Program-made: the position numbers and the translations under genes
Assembly (NCBI GenBank): GCA_015183035.1
Contig: JACZZP010000001.1
Span: forward strand, 2,604,001-2,668,000
Direction of reading: 5' to 3'
DNA from: Meloidogyne chitwoodi
Taxonomy: Eukaryota; Nematoda; Chromadorea; Rhabditida; Meloidogynidae
Length of the DNA: 64,000 bases
Shown here: positions 21,139-32,741 of the stretch, piece by piece
How the letters are laid out: the number at the start of each line of letters is the position of its first letter
Numbering within the stretch: the first letter of the stretch is position 1
The notes under the pieces: model-generated
The model's input: the letters and a program-made list of their open reading frames with translations, nothing else
What the model was told of the DNA's origin: nothing
Databases searched by the model: none

Positions 21139-22957
21139 ATTCTGTTTAAAAAATCTGAAAATATTATTTAAGAATCAGAATTCCGGAAGGAAAAAGATAA
21201 ATCAGAATTGACAATTTCCGGAAAGTTTTAAAAAATAAATAAATCAGAATTTATAATTTTCCGGAAAGTTTTAAAAAATAAATAAATCAGAATTTACAAT
21301 TTTCCGGAAAGTTTTAAACAATAAATCAGAATTATGTTTTAATTTCTTTTTGATGTTACTATTTATGTACAGTTTATCTAAAATAGGCATTATTTTCTCC
21401 TTATTTTATGATTAAATTTCAAGTGTTTGTTTCAATCTTAAAATAAATTTAGAATTTGTAGTATGTGAGGGTGGAATGAGGGTGGTACATTATTATGATT
21501 TTTGTTCTTTTTATGGAATTCTGGATTGACATTTTATATTAATATTTTAAATCCTCATGGGAAAAGCTTCTCTTTGAAAGTTTATATATCCTTAAATAGA
21601 TAATTTAATTTTATACATACATATTTTAGTTTTTTGCCTACAACAAAATACGTCCAAAATTTATATTAGAGAGTATAATCAACTGATAGAATTTATGGAA
21701 ACAATCATTTTATTATACGTGTATTAGAATTTTTTTAAACTTCCTAGAATACAGAACAGAGCCAATTAGTTTTTTTAGAAATTCAGCTGTATATATTTTT
21801 AATTAGTTCAGAGGAAAAGTTGAAATGATGCTTGTTGTAAATGAAAACAAAAAAGAAGTAAAAGTGTGAAAAGAAAGAATGTAAACAATTATTTATGCAA
21901 CGAATAGATTTTTTTCAACGTTATTTAAAAACGTTTTATGCCTTTTGCTTTAAAATTCAGACAAACACTAAATTTGGTTTAATTTAAATTTTTCCTCCCC
22001 TTTTTCAACTCAATCCAAATTGTTATAAAATAATTTAAGATGAGAATTTGGCATCTTTTTTATTAGATGGTAGCGGAAAATGAGGATCAATTTCGTTAAT
22101 TCTAAGTAAATATGTAAATATACCTATATTTATTTCTTAAATCGGAAAAAAGCAAAAAAGACCAAGTTCCACTTAAATTCATACATTAAAAAAATAATGA
22201 TGTCGAGATAAAAATTAAAATATAAAAATATATTTTTTAATTTCAAAATTTTTAAATAAAACATCTGTTGTTTTTATAAATTAAAAAAAAAATAGTTTTT
22301 ATAATAAATGGAAATATGCAAATGCCTAAATGTCAAAAAATAAATGAAAAAATTCCCAATGGATCAGAAGGCAAATTATGCGAAATTAAATATAAAAATA
22401 AATAATAATAGAAATACAGAATGCCGACGAGTAATAAAAATAATAATGTGTTTTATTAATGAAGTTGTTGGATATAATAAATTTATTATTAATTAAAACA
22501 AATAAAATATATATTTATTATTATAGTCAAATCTTCTTCGCTCTGTTTTATAATATTTTCCGGAAAGTTTTAGTTAAAAATTCTGATTTTGTATTTTTTC
22601 TTTCCGGAGTTTTAGTTAAAAATTCTGATTTTTTATATTTTTTCTTTCCGGAGTTTTAGTTAAAAATTCTGATTTTGTTTTTTTCCTCCCGGAAAGTTTT
22701 AGTTAAAAATTCTGATTTTTTATATTTTTCTTTTCTGAGAAATTCTGGTTTTCTCAAATAGTTATTTACTACCCTTTGGGGTTTCACAAATCATTCGCAA
22801 CCAAGCAGCAAATTCTCTGATTTTCCCCTTTTTCATTTCTTCAATCAATAGAGCATGAGTAAAGTGAATAACGTTCAAAATTTATAATTTTATTTATTTA
22901 TAAACCAATAAAAATTCTGATTTTTTTAAATATTTTTTAGGAAAACTTTAAAAGGCA
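21139..22957. other. Long intergenic region with 'tttccggaaa ... aatcagaatt' repeats
   Basis: Repeats at about 21155-21335 combine tttccggaaagttt and aataaatcagaattt in units of about 55 bases. A second array at 22555-22740 carries gttttagttaaaaattctga with ttccgga. One short coding-like island lies on the minus strand at 22762-22880 (listed separately). The last part is the promoter of the thioredoxin-like gene, with a candidate spliced-leader acceptor (tattttttag) at 22931-22940. Confidence 0.6.
22762..22880 (-). pseudogene. Orphan coding-like fragment
   Basis: The minus strand reads about 38 codons ending in a stop at 22762-22764, with a plausible amphipathic sequence (HALLIEEMKKGKIREF, then AAWLRMICETPKGSK). 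It has no upstream splice acceptor joined in frame and no start codon. I do not recognise the family. It may be a last exon left behind by a lost or moved gene, or a chance frame. Confidence 0.3.
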
Positions 22958-25900
22958 ATGTTTTGTTCATTATTTAAATATATAATATATTTTTGGAATA
23001 ATATTTTAATTAAATATTTGGCACTGCATTTTATATGTTTTTTCCATCATCAATTAATTTTGTAAGTACATTTATTAAAAAATAGATTTTTTTTCTTAAA
23101 ATTTATTTAAGAGGAGAATGTCCCCGTAAATTTGAAAATGTTGATCCCAAAAATTTATGGGCAGAAAATGAACAAATAATAAATAAAGAAGGTCAACCCC
23201 CAGGAATACGTCCCGCGCAGCAATTTATTCAAACAACTTTTGCTTATCGTGATTTGGAAGGTTGGAATAAACAAAAAATATTTAAAGATTAAAACATAGA
23301 TTTAAAAAATATTTAAAAATATTTTTAGCATTAGACCGTGATTTCTCACAAACAGTGAAACTCAAACTGTCAGAATTAAGACCTCGTTTAAGGCGAGAGG
23401 CTTTTCTTATACTTGATAATGAAAATTTGGATTGTGGAGATGATAGAATATCATCAAATATTAATCGTTGCAATGATTATCCATTAAATAAAGCATTCCA
23501 TTATTTAATTGTGGAAGACTCGTAAGCAAAATATTTTTAATAATTAAAAATAATAATTAAAAAAATTTTAAAAAATTCTAAAATTAGATTTAATTCAAAA
23601 ATATAAAAACAGGTGTTATTATGTTAATAATAAGTTTTAAAACACCTGAAAAATACGTGAAAAGAAAAAATAATTAATTCATTATTTTTTAACAATGTTA
23701 AATAAATTTACAAATTTCCGAAAAGAAAATAATAAATCAGAATTTACAAATTTCCGAAAAGAAAATAATAAATCAGAATTTACAAATTTCCGAAAAGAAA
23801 ATAATAAATCAGAATTTACAACTTTCCGGAAAGAAAATATTAAATCAGAATTTACAACTTTCCGGAAGAAAATATTAAATCAGAATTTACAACTTTCCGG
23901 AAAGAAAAACATAAAATAAAATTAGCATAAAAACAATTAAAATATAGGAGAAATGGTGCTGCAGTTTATAGCCTTTCACGAGAGAGAAATTGGGAATCTG
24001 TAAAAAGAAATCGTGTAGAGGCCGAAGGCAGATTAGAAATGGCATTATTGGATGCCCTAAGCAGACATTCAACCCATTCTCTATTAGAATTTGGTATTGA
24101 CAACAATGCTCTCCCTGGGTTTATCCGTGAAATAGGAATTTCTGAAATGGAACAACAAATACGTGAAAATAACGAAGAAAATAAAAATAAAAAAGAGAGG
24201 CAAAGCCAAATCCAGTTACGATCACCTTTTGAACTTAAAATGCTAAATTTAAAAGTCAGGAATTTAAAGTCGAAAATATTAATATAAATTTAAAGATACT
24301 TGCTGAACGTCAACCTTTGTTTGAAGAAATTGCTCAAAATTTAGCCTTTCAAGGCTCTTCGCTTTTGAAAAATTTTCATGGCTCAGAATTGGTAGAAGAA
24401 ATAGAATCTCAAACAGAAGTAAAAAATTCCCCTGCTATTTTTGTTCTCTTTTGGGGAAAAGAAGGCACTTTGGGAATACACGCTTTGCACCTTTGGGAAC
24501 GTTTGGCGTATAAATGGGAAAATCAGGTGTTTAATTTGAAAATTTATTTTACTTATCAAACTTAATAAAAACAATTTTCCGGAAAGAAAATAAAAAATCA
24601 GAATTTACAACTTTCCGGAAAGAAAATAAAAAATCAGAATTTACAATTTTCTGAAAAGAAATAAATCAGAATTTACAATTTTCCTGAAAGAAAATAATAA
24701 ATCAGAATTAAAAATTAACTAATTTTTAGAACTTTCCGGAATATTAAACTTAATTATTAAATATTTATTACTCATTAAAAGAAGGAAAATATGAAAACAA
24801 TGCGTGAACTAATTTTTGGTGTTGTAAAATGCGATGGGGAAGAAGGAATAGAATTGTGTCGCGCCTTTGGAGTTTTACCAATACAAAGACCTCAATTTTT
24901 AGCATTTATGGATGGACAAAGAGTTGGTCAGCAAATGGGCCTTGGAGATGAGAAATTTTTTATAAATTGGTTTTTAAATTAAATTTAAAAAATTTTTCTA
25001 AGTCTTTTCATTTTATGATACGTCTAATTCTTTTGGGATCACTTATTTATATAAAGAGCAATGCAGAATTGATTAAAATACAAAAAGAATTAATAGAATT
25101 CGGACCCTATACTTTGGGAATATTCAGAGATGAGCAACAGACCGAATTTAAAAATTATAGGCGTGTAGCTGTTTTACTCGCTGGACGTTACCAATTAGCT
25201 TATAAATTTGATAAGAGGCAAGGAAATAAAATATATATTCTAATTAAAATTTTTCTTTCAGTTTAGACGTTCCACGTCTCAGTACTTTTCGAATTTCATT
25301 TTTAGATGGAAATTCTGAAGAAATGACGCATATAGGAGCATTCAATACAAAAGCACTTTTAAAACACATTACACGTGAGAGTATGCCTATAATTGTGAGT
25401 AAAGGGAAAATACAATCTATTTATAAAATAAGAATCAGAATTTGAAACTTATAAATCAGAATTAAACTTTCCGGAAAGTTTTATACTAAAAATAATAAAT
25501 CAGAATTTACAACTTACAAATCAGAATTAAACTTTCCGGAAAGTTTTGTACTAATAATAATAAATCAGAATTTGAAACTTATAAATCAGAATTAAACTTT
25601 CCGGAAAGAAAATAGAAAATATTAAAATATACTACTATTAAGATGAATATTAGCTATGGATTCACAACAGATTTAGCTATTAGACCAGAACCTACTTTTT
25701 TACTTATTTACGATTCAACTCAGAAAATGTCTCAAGAACTGCGAATTTTATTTTCTATGCTTCCTAACAAACTTGGAGATAAATTAAAGTATATAATAAA
25801 ACTTATTGAATTGGACAAAGCACATTCTTTACCATTAGAAGATTTTTTGAATGAAATTAGTCTAAGAAATATGAAAGAATTTAATGAGGCTGTATTTTGC

Positions 25901-27027
25901 GTGATAACTAATTCTGTGAGTTTTTATTGGGAAAATGGGTTTTGTTAAAATGTAAATGAGGGAAAACTTAAAAATTATTAAAATATTTTTAAATAACTTC
26001 TAAAGGTAATAAATTGTGTACAAGTTCCAAACTTAAAATGGTTTGAAAATGAATTTACAAATAATTTTATTGAATTATTCTCGCATGAATTTTTTAAGTC
26101 ATCAAGCACTGATAACTCTTGGCAACGTTTTTTCTCACACAAAAGTGCGTTTTAACCAAATATTTTTAAATTATTTGATTTAAAGAGCACGCAATTTAAA
26201 ATAATTGGAAAAGATAATTTAGCAAAAAAATTAAGAAAATAAGTTAATTAAAAAAGTAGTATGACGATTAAAAATCAGAACAAACAATTGAAATAAACTG
26301 ATGAGAGAAAATTAAGTAATTCAATCAGAATTTAAAACTTTCCGGAAAGTTTTAAATAATAAATCAGAATTTGTATTTTCCTGAAAAAATGGTAAATCAG
26401 AATTAAAACTTGCCGGAAAGATACATTGTAAATAATTTTAAATTACCCAATAATTAATTTATACTACTGGTTAAATTCATATAATTAATAACCATAGGTA
26501 AATAAATTTTAAAATTCTACTATATATACAAAAAAAATTGAAATTTAAAGTAAATTATTACTTAGAAAGGTCATATTAACATTATTTAAAATTATAAATT
26601 AAAAAAATTAAATTGCGTGACATTAAGAATAAAAAATTTTGTATAAGACCACATGACAAACATTTTTTACAAAATTTATAAAAAATAAATTGACAATATT
26701 TGGCTAAAAATTTTACTTTAATTTTTGAAGTATCAATCGATGTCGAAAACAAGCCACATCCTCTTATGCAACTACAGCTTGAACAAATTAACTCAATTTT
26801 TGGAAGACAAAAAATTAAAATGAAACCAGAAACTTCTGACGAAAATTTAATTAAAAACTCTTTTAAACATTATCATAATTCGGTAAAAAAGATTTTAAAT
26901 ATTTTAAATAAAATAAATACTAAAAAAATTATTTAAGCATAATTTCGATGATGTGGATACTGAAAAGGCAGCAATTTCTGGTTGCCCCATGATGGCTCAT
27001 TTACATAATTTGAGAGACGAACTTTAA
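22958..27027 (+). CDS. ER-resident thioredoxin/PDI-like protein with C-terminal RDEL
   Basis: Twelve exons join in frame: 22958-23061, 23112-23260, 23329-23521, 23948-24254, 24296-24526, 24782-24969, 25059-25217, 25262-25394, 25643-25915, 26006-26144, 26731-26882 and 26938-27027, about 705 residues. A hydrophobic N-terminus (about residues 15-36) serves as signal sequence, and the chain ends in LRDEL, an ER-retrieval signal. Around residues 275-390 it reads like a thioredoxin fold (IFVLFWGKEG...LWERLAYKW, then GVVKCD...FGVLPIQRPQFLAFMDG). The place of the usual CxxC is GTLGIH, so it should be redox-inactive. Two later blocks (GPYTLGIFRDEQ; FTTDLAIRPEPTFLLIYD) resemble PDI b-type domains. TXNDC16/TXNDC11-like chaperones are the nearest idea, not proven. 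Intron 7 has a GC donor (25218). The 25059 exon start was chosen by phase and is the least certain. Confidence 0.75.
23700..23910 (+). repeat. 36-base tandem repeat 'tttccgaaaagaaaataataaatcagaatttacaa' in intron 3
   Basis: Five to six copies follow head to tail in the intron between 23521 and 23948. Later copies read ttccggaaag, restoring the palindromic core. Sister arrays lie in introns 5 (24570-24730), 8 (25430-25610) and 10 (26270-26420) of the same gene. Confidence 0.8.
24570..24730 (+). repeat. Same repeat family in intron 5
   Basis: Four copies of ttccggaaagaaaataaaaa + atcagaatttacaa, units of 33-36 bases. Confidence 0.75.
25430..25610 (+). repeat. Same repeat family in intron 8, longer unit
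   Basis: Two to three copies of a unit of about 65-70 bases combining aatcagaatttgaaacttat and aatcagaattaaactttccg + gaaag. Confidence 0.75.
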
Positions 27028-27791
27028 TTTATTTTGTAAAAATGTTTTGGGAAAAATACAATTTTAATAAAATCAGAATAAAGAGATAGGTAAAATCAGA
27101 ATTTAAAACTTTTAAAAAGGTAAAAAAATAAAAAGAAATCAAATTTTTAACCCTTGGAAAGAATAAAACAGGAAAAAATTAAACTTTCCGGAAAGCAAAA
27201 AGTAAATATCAGAATTTTTCTTCTTTTGAAAAAATCATAAAACTTAACAAAATAAAAAACGTTCCGGAAAGAAAATAGAAACAGAAGCTACATATACAAA
27301 TGGAAATTACATTTTTCATTATTGACCGAATTTAAAAGTTGGCGAAATGAAAGGTTTGCTAATTTTTTTAAAAGTTGACAAAATGAAATATTTGTTTATT
27401 TTTCTTTCGTTTGACCAAATTCATAAAATGTTACTATTTTTATTTTGTTCTGCTTTTTATTTATTTAACAATTTTAATTGATTTTAAACTTTATTTATAA
27501 AAGATATTTAATTCCAATTTTATTTATTTCTTTTCACATACAAGAAAGTGTAGAAAAATATTTTCTTAACATTTTTGTAACAAAAAAAATTTAAAATTTT
27601 TTAAAAATTGTTTTGCGCCAATTTTAGTTTGTTTATTCAATCTTCGTAATTTATTTTTCATTTCCTCTCAATAATAATAAATTTTATTTGTCTCATTTCG
27701 TGTGTTTTTAGTTTACATAAGCTTGTATTTATTTAAATTTTTTAAATATTTTTTTTTTTCAATTTTTTAAAAATTAGATTATATTTTTTCA
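27028..27791. other. Intergenic region before the C2H2 zinc-finger gene
   Basis: The first 250 bases contain more cagaattt/ttccggaaa repeat pieces. 27290-27440 has two diverged copies of 'aaaagttgacaaaatgaaa' type sequence. The rest is AT-rich promoter and 5' UTR. No exon is seen. Confidence 0.55.
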
Positions 27792-30359
27792 ATGAGATCT
27801 TGTCTGATTTGCAATCGTAAAGTAACCACAAATGGATTAATTAATCATATTGCACATCATCTTAATTATAACCGACACAAATGTAGCAAATGTTCTTTTA
27901 GGTATTTATTTTAAATTAATTTTTTTCTTCTTTTTTTTTTTTTAATTTAGAAGTGTTTCTGTTGAGAATATGGTAGATCATCAAAATCAAACGAGACATC
28001 TTGTTGAATTTGATGTATAATTTTATTTTAAATTTTATAAGAGACTTTAAGAGCTTTTTTTTTAAATTAATTTCATTTTTTAGTCACTTAAAAATTGGTA
28101 TCTTGAACGAGTTTGTCAGCTTATTTACAGTGATTTTGATTATGTCGAAAAACATGGTGTTGAAGCTATTCGTCGTATGGGCTCTGCGTTTGGTGATCGA
28201 AATCGTTTGTTGGATTTGCTGAAAGCAGAGTTTTTTTATATTTTTTTCTTTTAATTTTTTTAATTTTTAGAGATGTAAAGTCGGAACAGGAAGTTCAAAT
28301 TGTGGATGATGATGAAGTGGCTGAAACTGTTGAAGGTACGAATTAAATTTATTTTGGATAATAAGGGTTTTGAGGGGATTTTTTGATGAATTTTGAGAAA
28401 CTTGAAATTTTTTTAAATTTATAAATTTTTCAAGATGTATCTCCTCAACCAGTCCCTCCTACTCAACCAGTCCCTCCTACTCCCCAAGTTGATCAAATTG
28501 ACTTTTTGGATCGTTTGACACGTTCTATCGAAAAGATGACTAATAAACCAAAAAATTCTAAAAATGATTCTAATAAATTAAATAATGCTAAGAGTTCATC
28601 TACTGGAAAAACCCCTTCAAAAACAGCAAAACGAATAATTCCAACTAAATATTTATCTAATAATTCTACAACGGAGCATTTAACAGTGGAACAAAAAACG
28701 GTTTTTTTTTAATTTTTTTTTTAAATTATTGGAAGATTTTATTCGATTCTTCTCATCATTCTGGGTATAATGGTACTACTCTCGATTTATTTAATCAAAT
28801 ATAAGTCAAGTTATGGACCCTTGAAAATTAAAAAAGCAAAGGGGGGACCAAGCTCATTTTAAGTGATTACCGCGGCTGCTCCCTTTCACAGTTTTTTTTT
28901 GAACTTTTTATTTTTTAGAAGAAATGTCTAACAGAACTTCAAAATCAAATTACTAATGGCATTCCAAAAATAAAATGTCATTTATGCAATCATAATGTCG
29001 ATAATGATTATTGTTCAATGAAAAATCATGTTTTTCGTGTTCATTTTGACTCTCCAGCCAAATTAAATAAATTTATGGAAATGTTGGAAAAATGTTTCAA
29101 AAAAGATTGTAGTAACTCAATTTTTATTTCTAATGATTTTCAATGTAATGTGTGTGGACGTGAATTTAGAAGCAAAAGTTTGTTTGAATTTTTTGAAATT
29201 TTTGGACTTTTTTGGAACTTTAAAAATTTTAAAAAAATTTTTTGAAAATTTTAAATTTTTTTTAACCCTTGTTTTGACTGATTTTCAACTTTAAATTAAA
29301 AAAAATTTTAATTTTTTTTAATTTAATTTTTAGGTGGTCGTTTCTATCATGTTACCATCAATCATACAGATTATAGTTGGAAATGTATTTATAATAATTG
29401 CGATTTCAAATTTAATACTTTTGCTACTTTTCTGAGACATTTACATGTTTGTTTATATTTATTTGAAAAAAACGCAAATTTTTTTTAATCCGCAAAAAAT
29501 TTTGCGGATTAAAAAAAATTTGCGGACAAAAATTTTTAAGTTTTTTCCAAATTTTACAGAAGGTTCATGATAAAAAATCTTATCAGCTTGAGCATTGTAT
29601 GAAGGACCGCTATATCCGTCTTAGAGCAGATTACGAATTAAAATTAACTCCAATTGTTAGAAAATGTTTTCCATTTGATATACCTGGATCATTAATTAAT
29701 GCAAATTCATTTGTAACAGATGAGGATATTTTGGGTCCAATAGATGAAGTTGTTTCAAAGTATATTTTTATATAAATTTTTAAATTTTTTTGGAGCTTTT
29801 TTTAAAACTTTTGGAATTTTGTTTGAAATTTTTTCTGGATTTTTTTTTTTTTGAAACATTTTTTATTTATTAAGTGTTCAAATATACCCCAATTTTTCGT
29901 TTGTTATTTAATTAAATTTATTTTTATTAGTTTTATGCCAACTCGTGAAATTAAACAACCACTTTTTCCTCGTTATAATCAATTAAATAATTTACAAAGT
30001 TCTATTACAACAAGTAATAATAATGTAGAAATGGTAGATCCTTCATCTGATGAAGAAGATAACAAAAATAATAAAAACAAAGAAGAAAAGAAGAAGAAAA
30101 ATGTAAAAAATTTGTCTCAAATTAATAATAAAAATCAATTATTAAAGAATAGTGGAAATAATAAAAATGGAAATAATAATAAAATTTATAATTTAAATGT
30201 TGAACATGGACAAATACAAAAATACAACAATCAAGGATATTGTAAGAATTTAAAAATTTTTTTAAATTTTTTTAAGATAAACCACGCGCATTTAATGAAG
30301 GATTTTCACGCATTTTTGCTGGATATAATAACAGACGTCGTTTTCGTTATCGTAAATGA
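27792..30359 (+). CDS. C2H2 zinc-finger protein with Lys/Asn-rich tail
   Basis: Ten exons: 27792-27901, 27951-28014, 28084-28229, 28271-28335, 28435-28700, 28919-29177, 29334-29446, 29560-29759, 29931-30241 and 30277-30359, about 538 residues. Several C2H2-type fingers are visible: CLICNRK...HIAHHL at the N-terminus, a second CSKCSF...HQNQTRH, a third CHLCNH...HVFRVHF, and later CNVCGREFRSK...H and CIYNNCDF...HLHKVH. The spacing and linkers are irregular, unlike tandem DNA-binding arrays, so RNA or protein binding is possible. A proline repeat (QPVPPT twice) follows the first fingers, and the tail is Asn/Lys-rich, ending NNRRRFRYRK. No orthologue is recognised. All introns are GT-AG. Confidence 0.75.
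29474..29523. repeat. Perfect 24-base-arm hairpin in an intron
   Basis: Arms 29474-29497 and 29500-29523 are exact reverse complements with a two-base spacer; the core is aatccgcaaaa / ttttgcggatt. The word tgcggacaaaa that follows recurs in an intron of the next gene (31550 and 31680 regions). Confidence 0.7.
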
Positions 30360-30772
30360 AGAAATGAAGATATTTATTAAATAGAAGTGTTAAAGTGTCA
30401 AAAACTTTTTTTTTAATAATATTTAAATTTATAATATATTTTTTTGGAGCTTTGAATCATGAAGAAAAAAAATAAAAAGTGATTCAATGCTCTGTTATTT
30501 ATTTTATTTTTTAATTTCTTTTTTTTTGAACAAAATTTATTTTTAAATTTGAAACAAACCTGAAGAGAGAAATTGTTGAAATTTACTTATTAAATATTTT
30601 AAATTCAAGCTTTTGAAAATACTTTCCCTCAAGTGGATTCGAACCTTCGACCTGCTCATATTAAAATTAAAGCAGTTTACCATTACACCAAGCGCTCCTT
30701 GGAAGCGGAAATTTTTTTTGCTATTATATTTATTTTCTAATATATTTTTAGGTTTATTTAAAAAAAATAAAT
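30360..30772. other. Intergenic region with a tRNA-like element
   Basis: AT-rich spacer between two + strand genes. It contains the tRNA-like sequence 30628-30702 and little else. Confidence 0.6.
30628..30702 (-). tRNA. tRNA-like sequence (likely pseudogene)
   Basis: On the minus strand an A-box-like word (ttggtgtaatggtaaa, 30676-30691) and a clear B box (ggttcgaatcc, 30635-30645) are present. Between them CTGCT and AGCAG can pair, but the loop is longer than seven bases, so an intact anticodon arm is not certain. The T stem is weak. Confidence 0.45.
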
Positions 30773-32554
30773 ATGGATAATAATCAATCTTTCGAAAATA
30801 ATAATAACGATGGAACAATTATACAATCTCCAACAAATAGAATTTTTATTGGGAATTTAGCAAGTGAATTGGAAGAATTTACAATTTATAAATATTGCAG
30901 TGCTTACGGAGAAATTGTAAAATGCCAAATTATGAAAGAACCTAAAACTGATAAAAGCAGAGGATTCGGTTTAATTTTTAAAATTTCTATTTTTTAATTA
31001 CAAAATTTGAAGAAAATTAAATATTTTTCATTTAAAGGGTTCATCACCTATGCGCAAACTTCTTCGACCGAAGCAATTTTGGGTGCACGTCCCCATTATA
31101 TTGGTCATCATAAAATTAATGTTAGACCTGCATCTCCTACTAGCGAGGTTCGTTAATTTTAAAATTACTCATTTTTGGCCTAAATTTAATTTTAAAATTA
31201 AAAGAAAATTTTTTTTGATTTTTTAAAGGTATTATCCCAAAGAAGTTCAAATTTATCTAATTCTACAACTCCCACTCGTCGTTTATTTATTGCTTATAAC
31301 ATTGAAGAAGCTAAAAGAAACAATCTTTTACAACCCGCATTATTTGGGTATTTAACTACTTTTGGGGTTGTAAAGGAAATTTTGCATCAATTCTCTTCTT
31401 CTTCTTTTCAACTTGCTTCAGTTTTTCCTTCCTTACAGCCATTAAATGATTACTGGATTGTTGAATTTTTGGGTATTTTTTAAGAAAATAGTTAATTCAG
31501 AATTTTTAAAATTCGCAAAAAATAATTTCTGTCCGCGACAGATTTGCGGACAAAAGTATTTTAATTATTTTTTTCTTTATTTTTAAAGAAAATAAGTTTA
31601 ATTGAGCTATAAATATTTAATTAATTAAAAAGACTAATTAATAATAGTCAATAAAAGTAATAAAAACGAAGTTGGAGGTTTGCGGATAAACATTTGCGGA
31701 TTTTTTAAAATTTGGGTTTTTGAGGTTTTTAATTTTTTTTAATTTACAATTAAAAAAAATTAATTTCTAATTTTTTAAGATGAAGATTCAGTTGAAAAAT
31801 GTATAAAATTGGGTACATTACATTATTTTTCTGGTGTACGTTTTTACGTTAAAAGAGTTGTCAGTGAGCAAGATATTCTTCGACGTAAACGAAAAATGCA
31901 ACAAATGGAAGAGGGAATAAATAATAATAATAATTTTAATAATAATGTTGTGGTTCCTTCTTGTATTCAACAGCAACGTTTGTTTATTTTTTTTTAATTT
32001 TTTTTTTAAATTAGTTTTTAGGCGTCCCTTTAGCATAAGGGTGGGGTCCTTGTGGAATTTTTTTTTAATATTTTTTTTAAGAAAATTTTATTTTATAAAA
32101 AAGAACCTTTTTATTTAAAGCGTGGATAGTACATTCTAATCTGGATTAGTTTATTTTATTAAAAAAAATATTTTTTTTAATTAGCCTAGGTGTCGATTAT
32201 AAGCAAAAATGTGCTTCACCCTTAACTTAAAAAAAATTTTTTTTTAAGTTATTTTATTTTTTAGAATACTTTTCACCTTCACAACCTCGTAAAGTTTTTG
32301 TTACATCAAATTCCAATTTTGGAGATTCTGCTTTGCAATATCCAAGCAAAAATGTTATTTTCGGAACATCTCGTTTTGCACCTCCTCCACAACCTCCTAC
32401 ACAACAAATTTCTTCATCAATGCTTTCATATCCTTCAAATTCAATATCAGGTTTATTTAAATAAAAAATAGAATTTTTAAATTTTTTAGATGCTTCAGTA
32501 CGTTCCTCTGCTTCTTCAGCAGAAGATTTGCTTAAAGGATATGGTTATCATTAA
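30773..32554 (+). CDS. RRM RNA-binding protein (hnRNP A/B-like)
   Basis: Six exons (30773-30968, 31038-31147, 31229-31472, 31780-31977, 32265-32450, 32490-32554) give 332 residues. The first RRM spans about residues 22-97, with RNP2 RIFIGNL and RNP1 SRGFGFITY. The stretch ARPHYIGHHKINVRPA resembles the end of hnRNP A/B and Musashi-type RRMs. A second, more diverged RRM follows (RRLFIAYNIEE ... DYWIVEFLDEDS ... GVRFYVKRV). The tail is Asn/Pro/Ser-rich. The role is likely nuclear or cytoplasmic RNA binding; the exact orthologue is not clear. RNP1 is interrupted by the first intron, a common position in RRM genes. Confidence 0.82.
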
Positions 32555-32741
32555 AAAAGAAAATTTAATTGAGACTAAAATATTTTTTTTACTTAAATAA
32601 GTTTGAATTTTGCGCATTTTTAATAATTATTTTAAATAAATTTTTAATTAAATAAATTTTATTTTTATGAGGTTAATTTTCCTTTTTTGCTTCTTTTAAT
32701 TAATTAATTTTTTTTTTAATTTTTAAAACAAGAAATAATAA

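Noticed and set aside
23695..23919. Open frame of 74 codons with repeated NFRKENNKSEFT
   Set aside because: It is a translation of the intronic tandem repeat whose unit length is a multiple of three.
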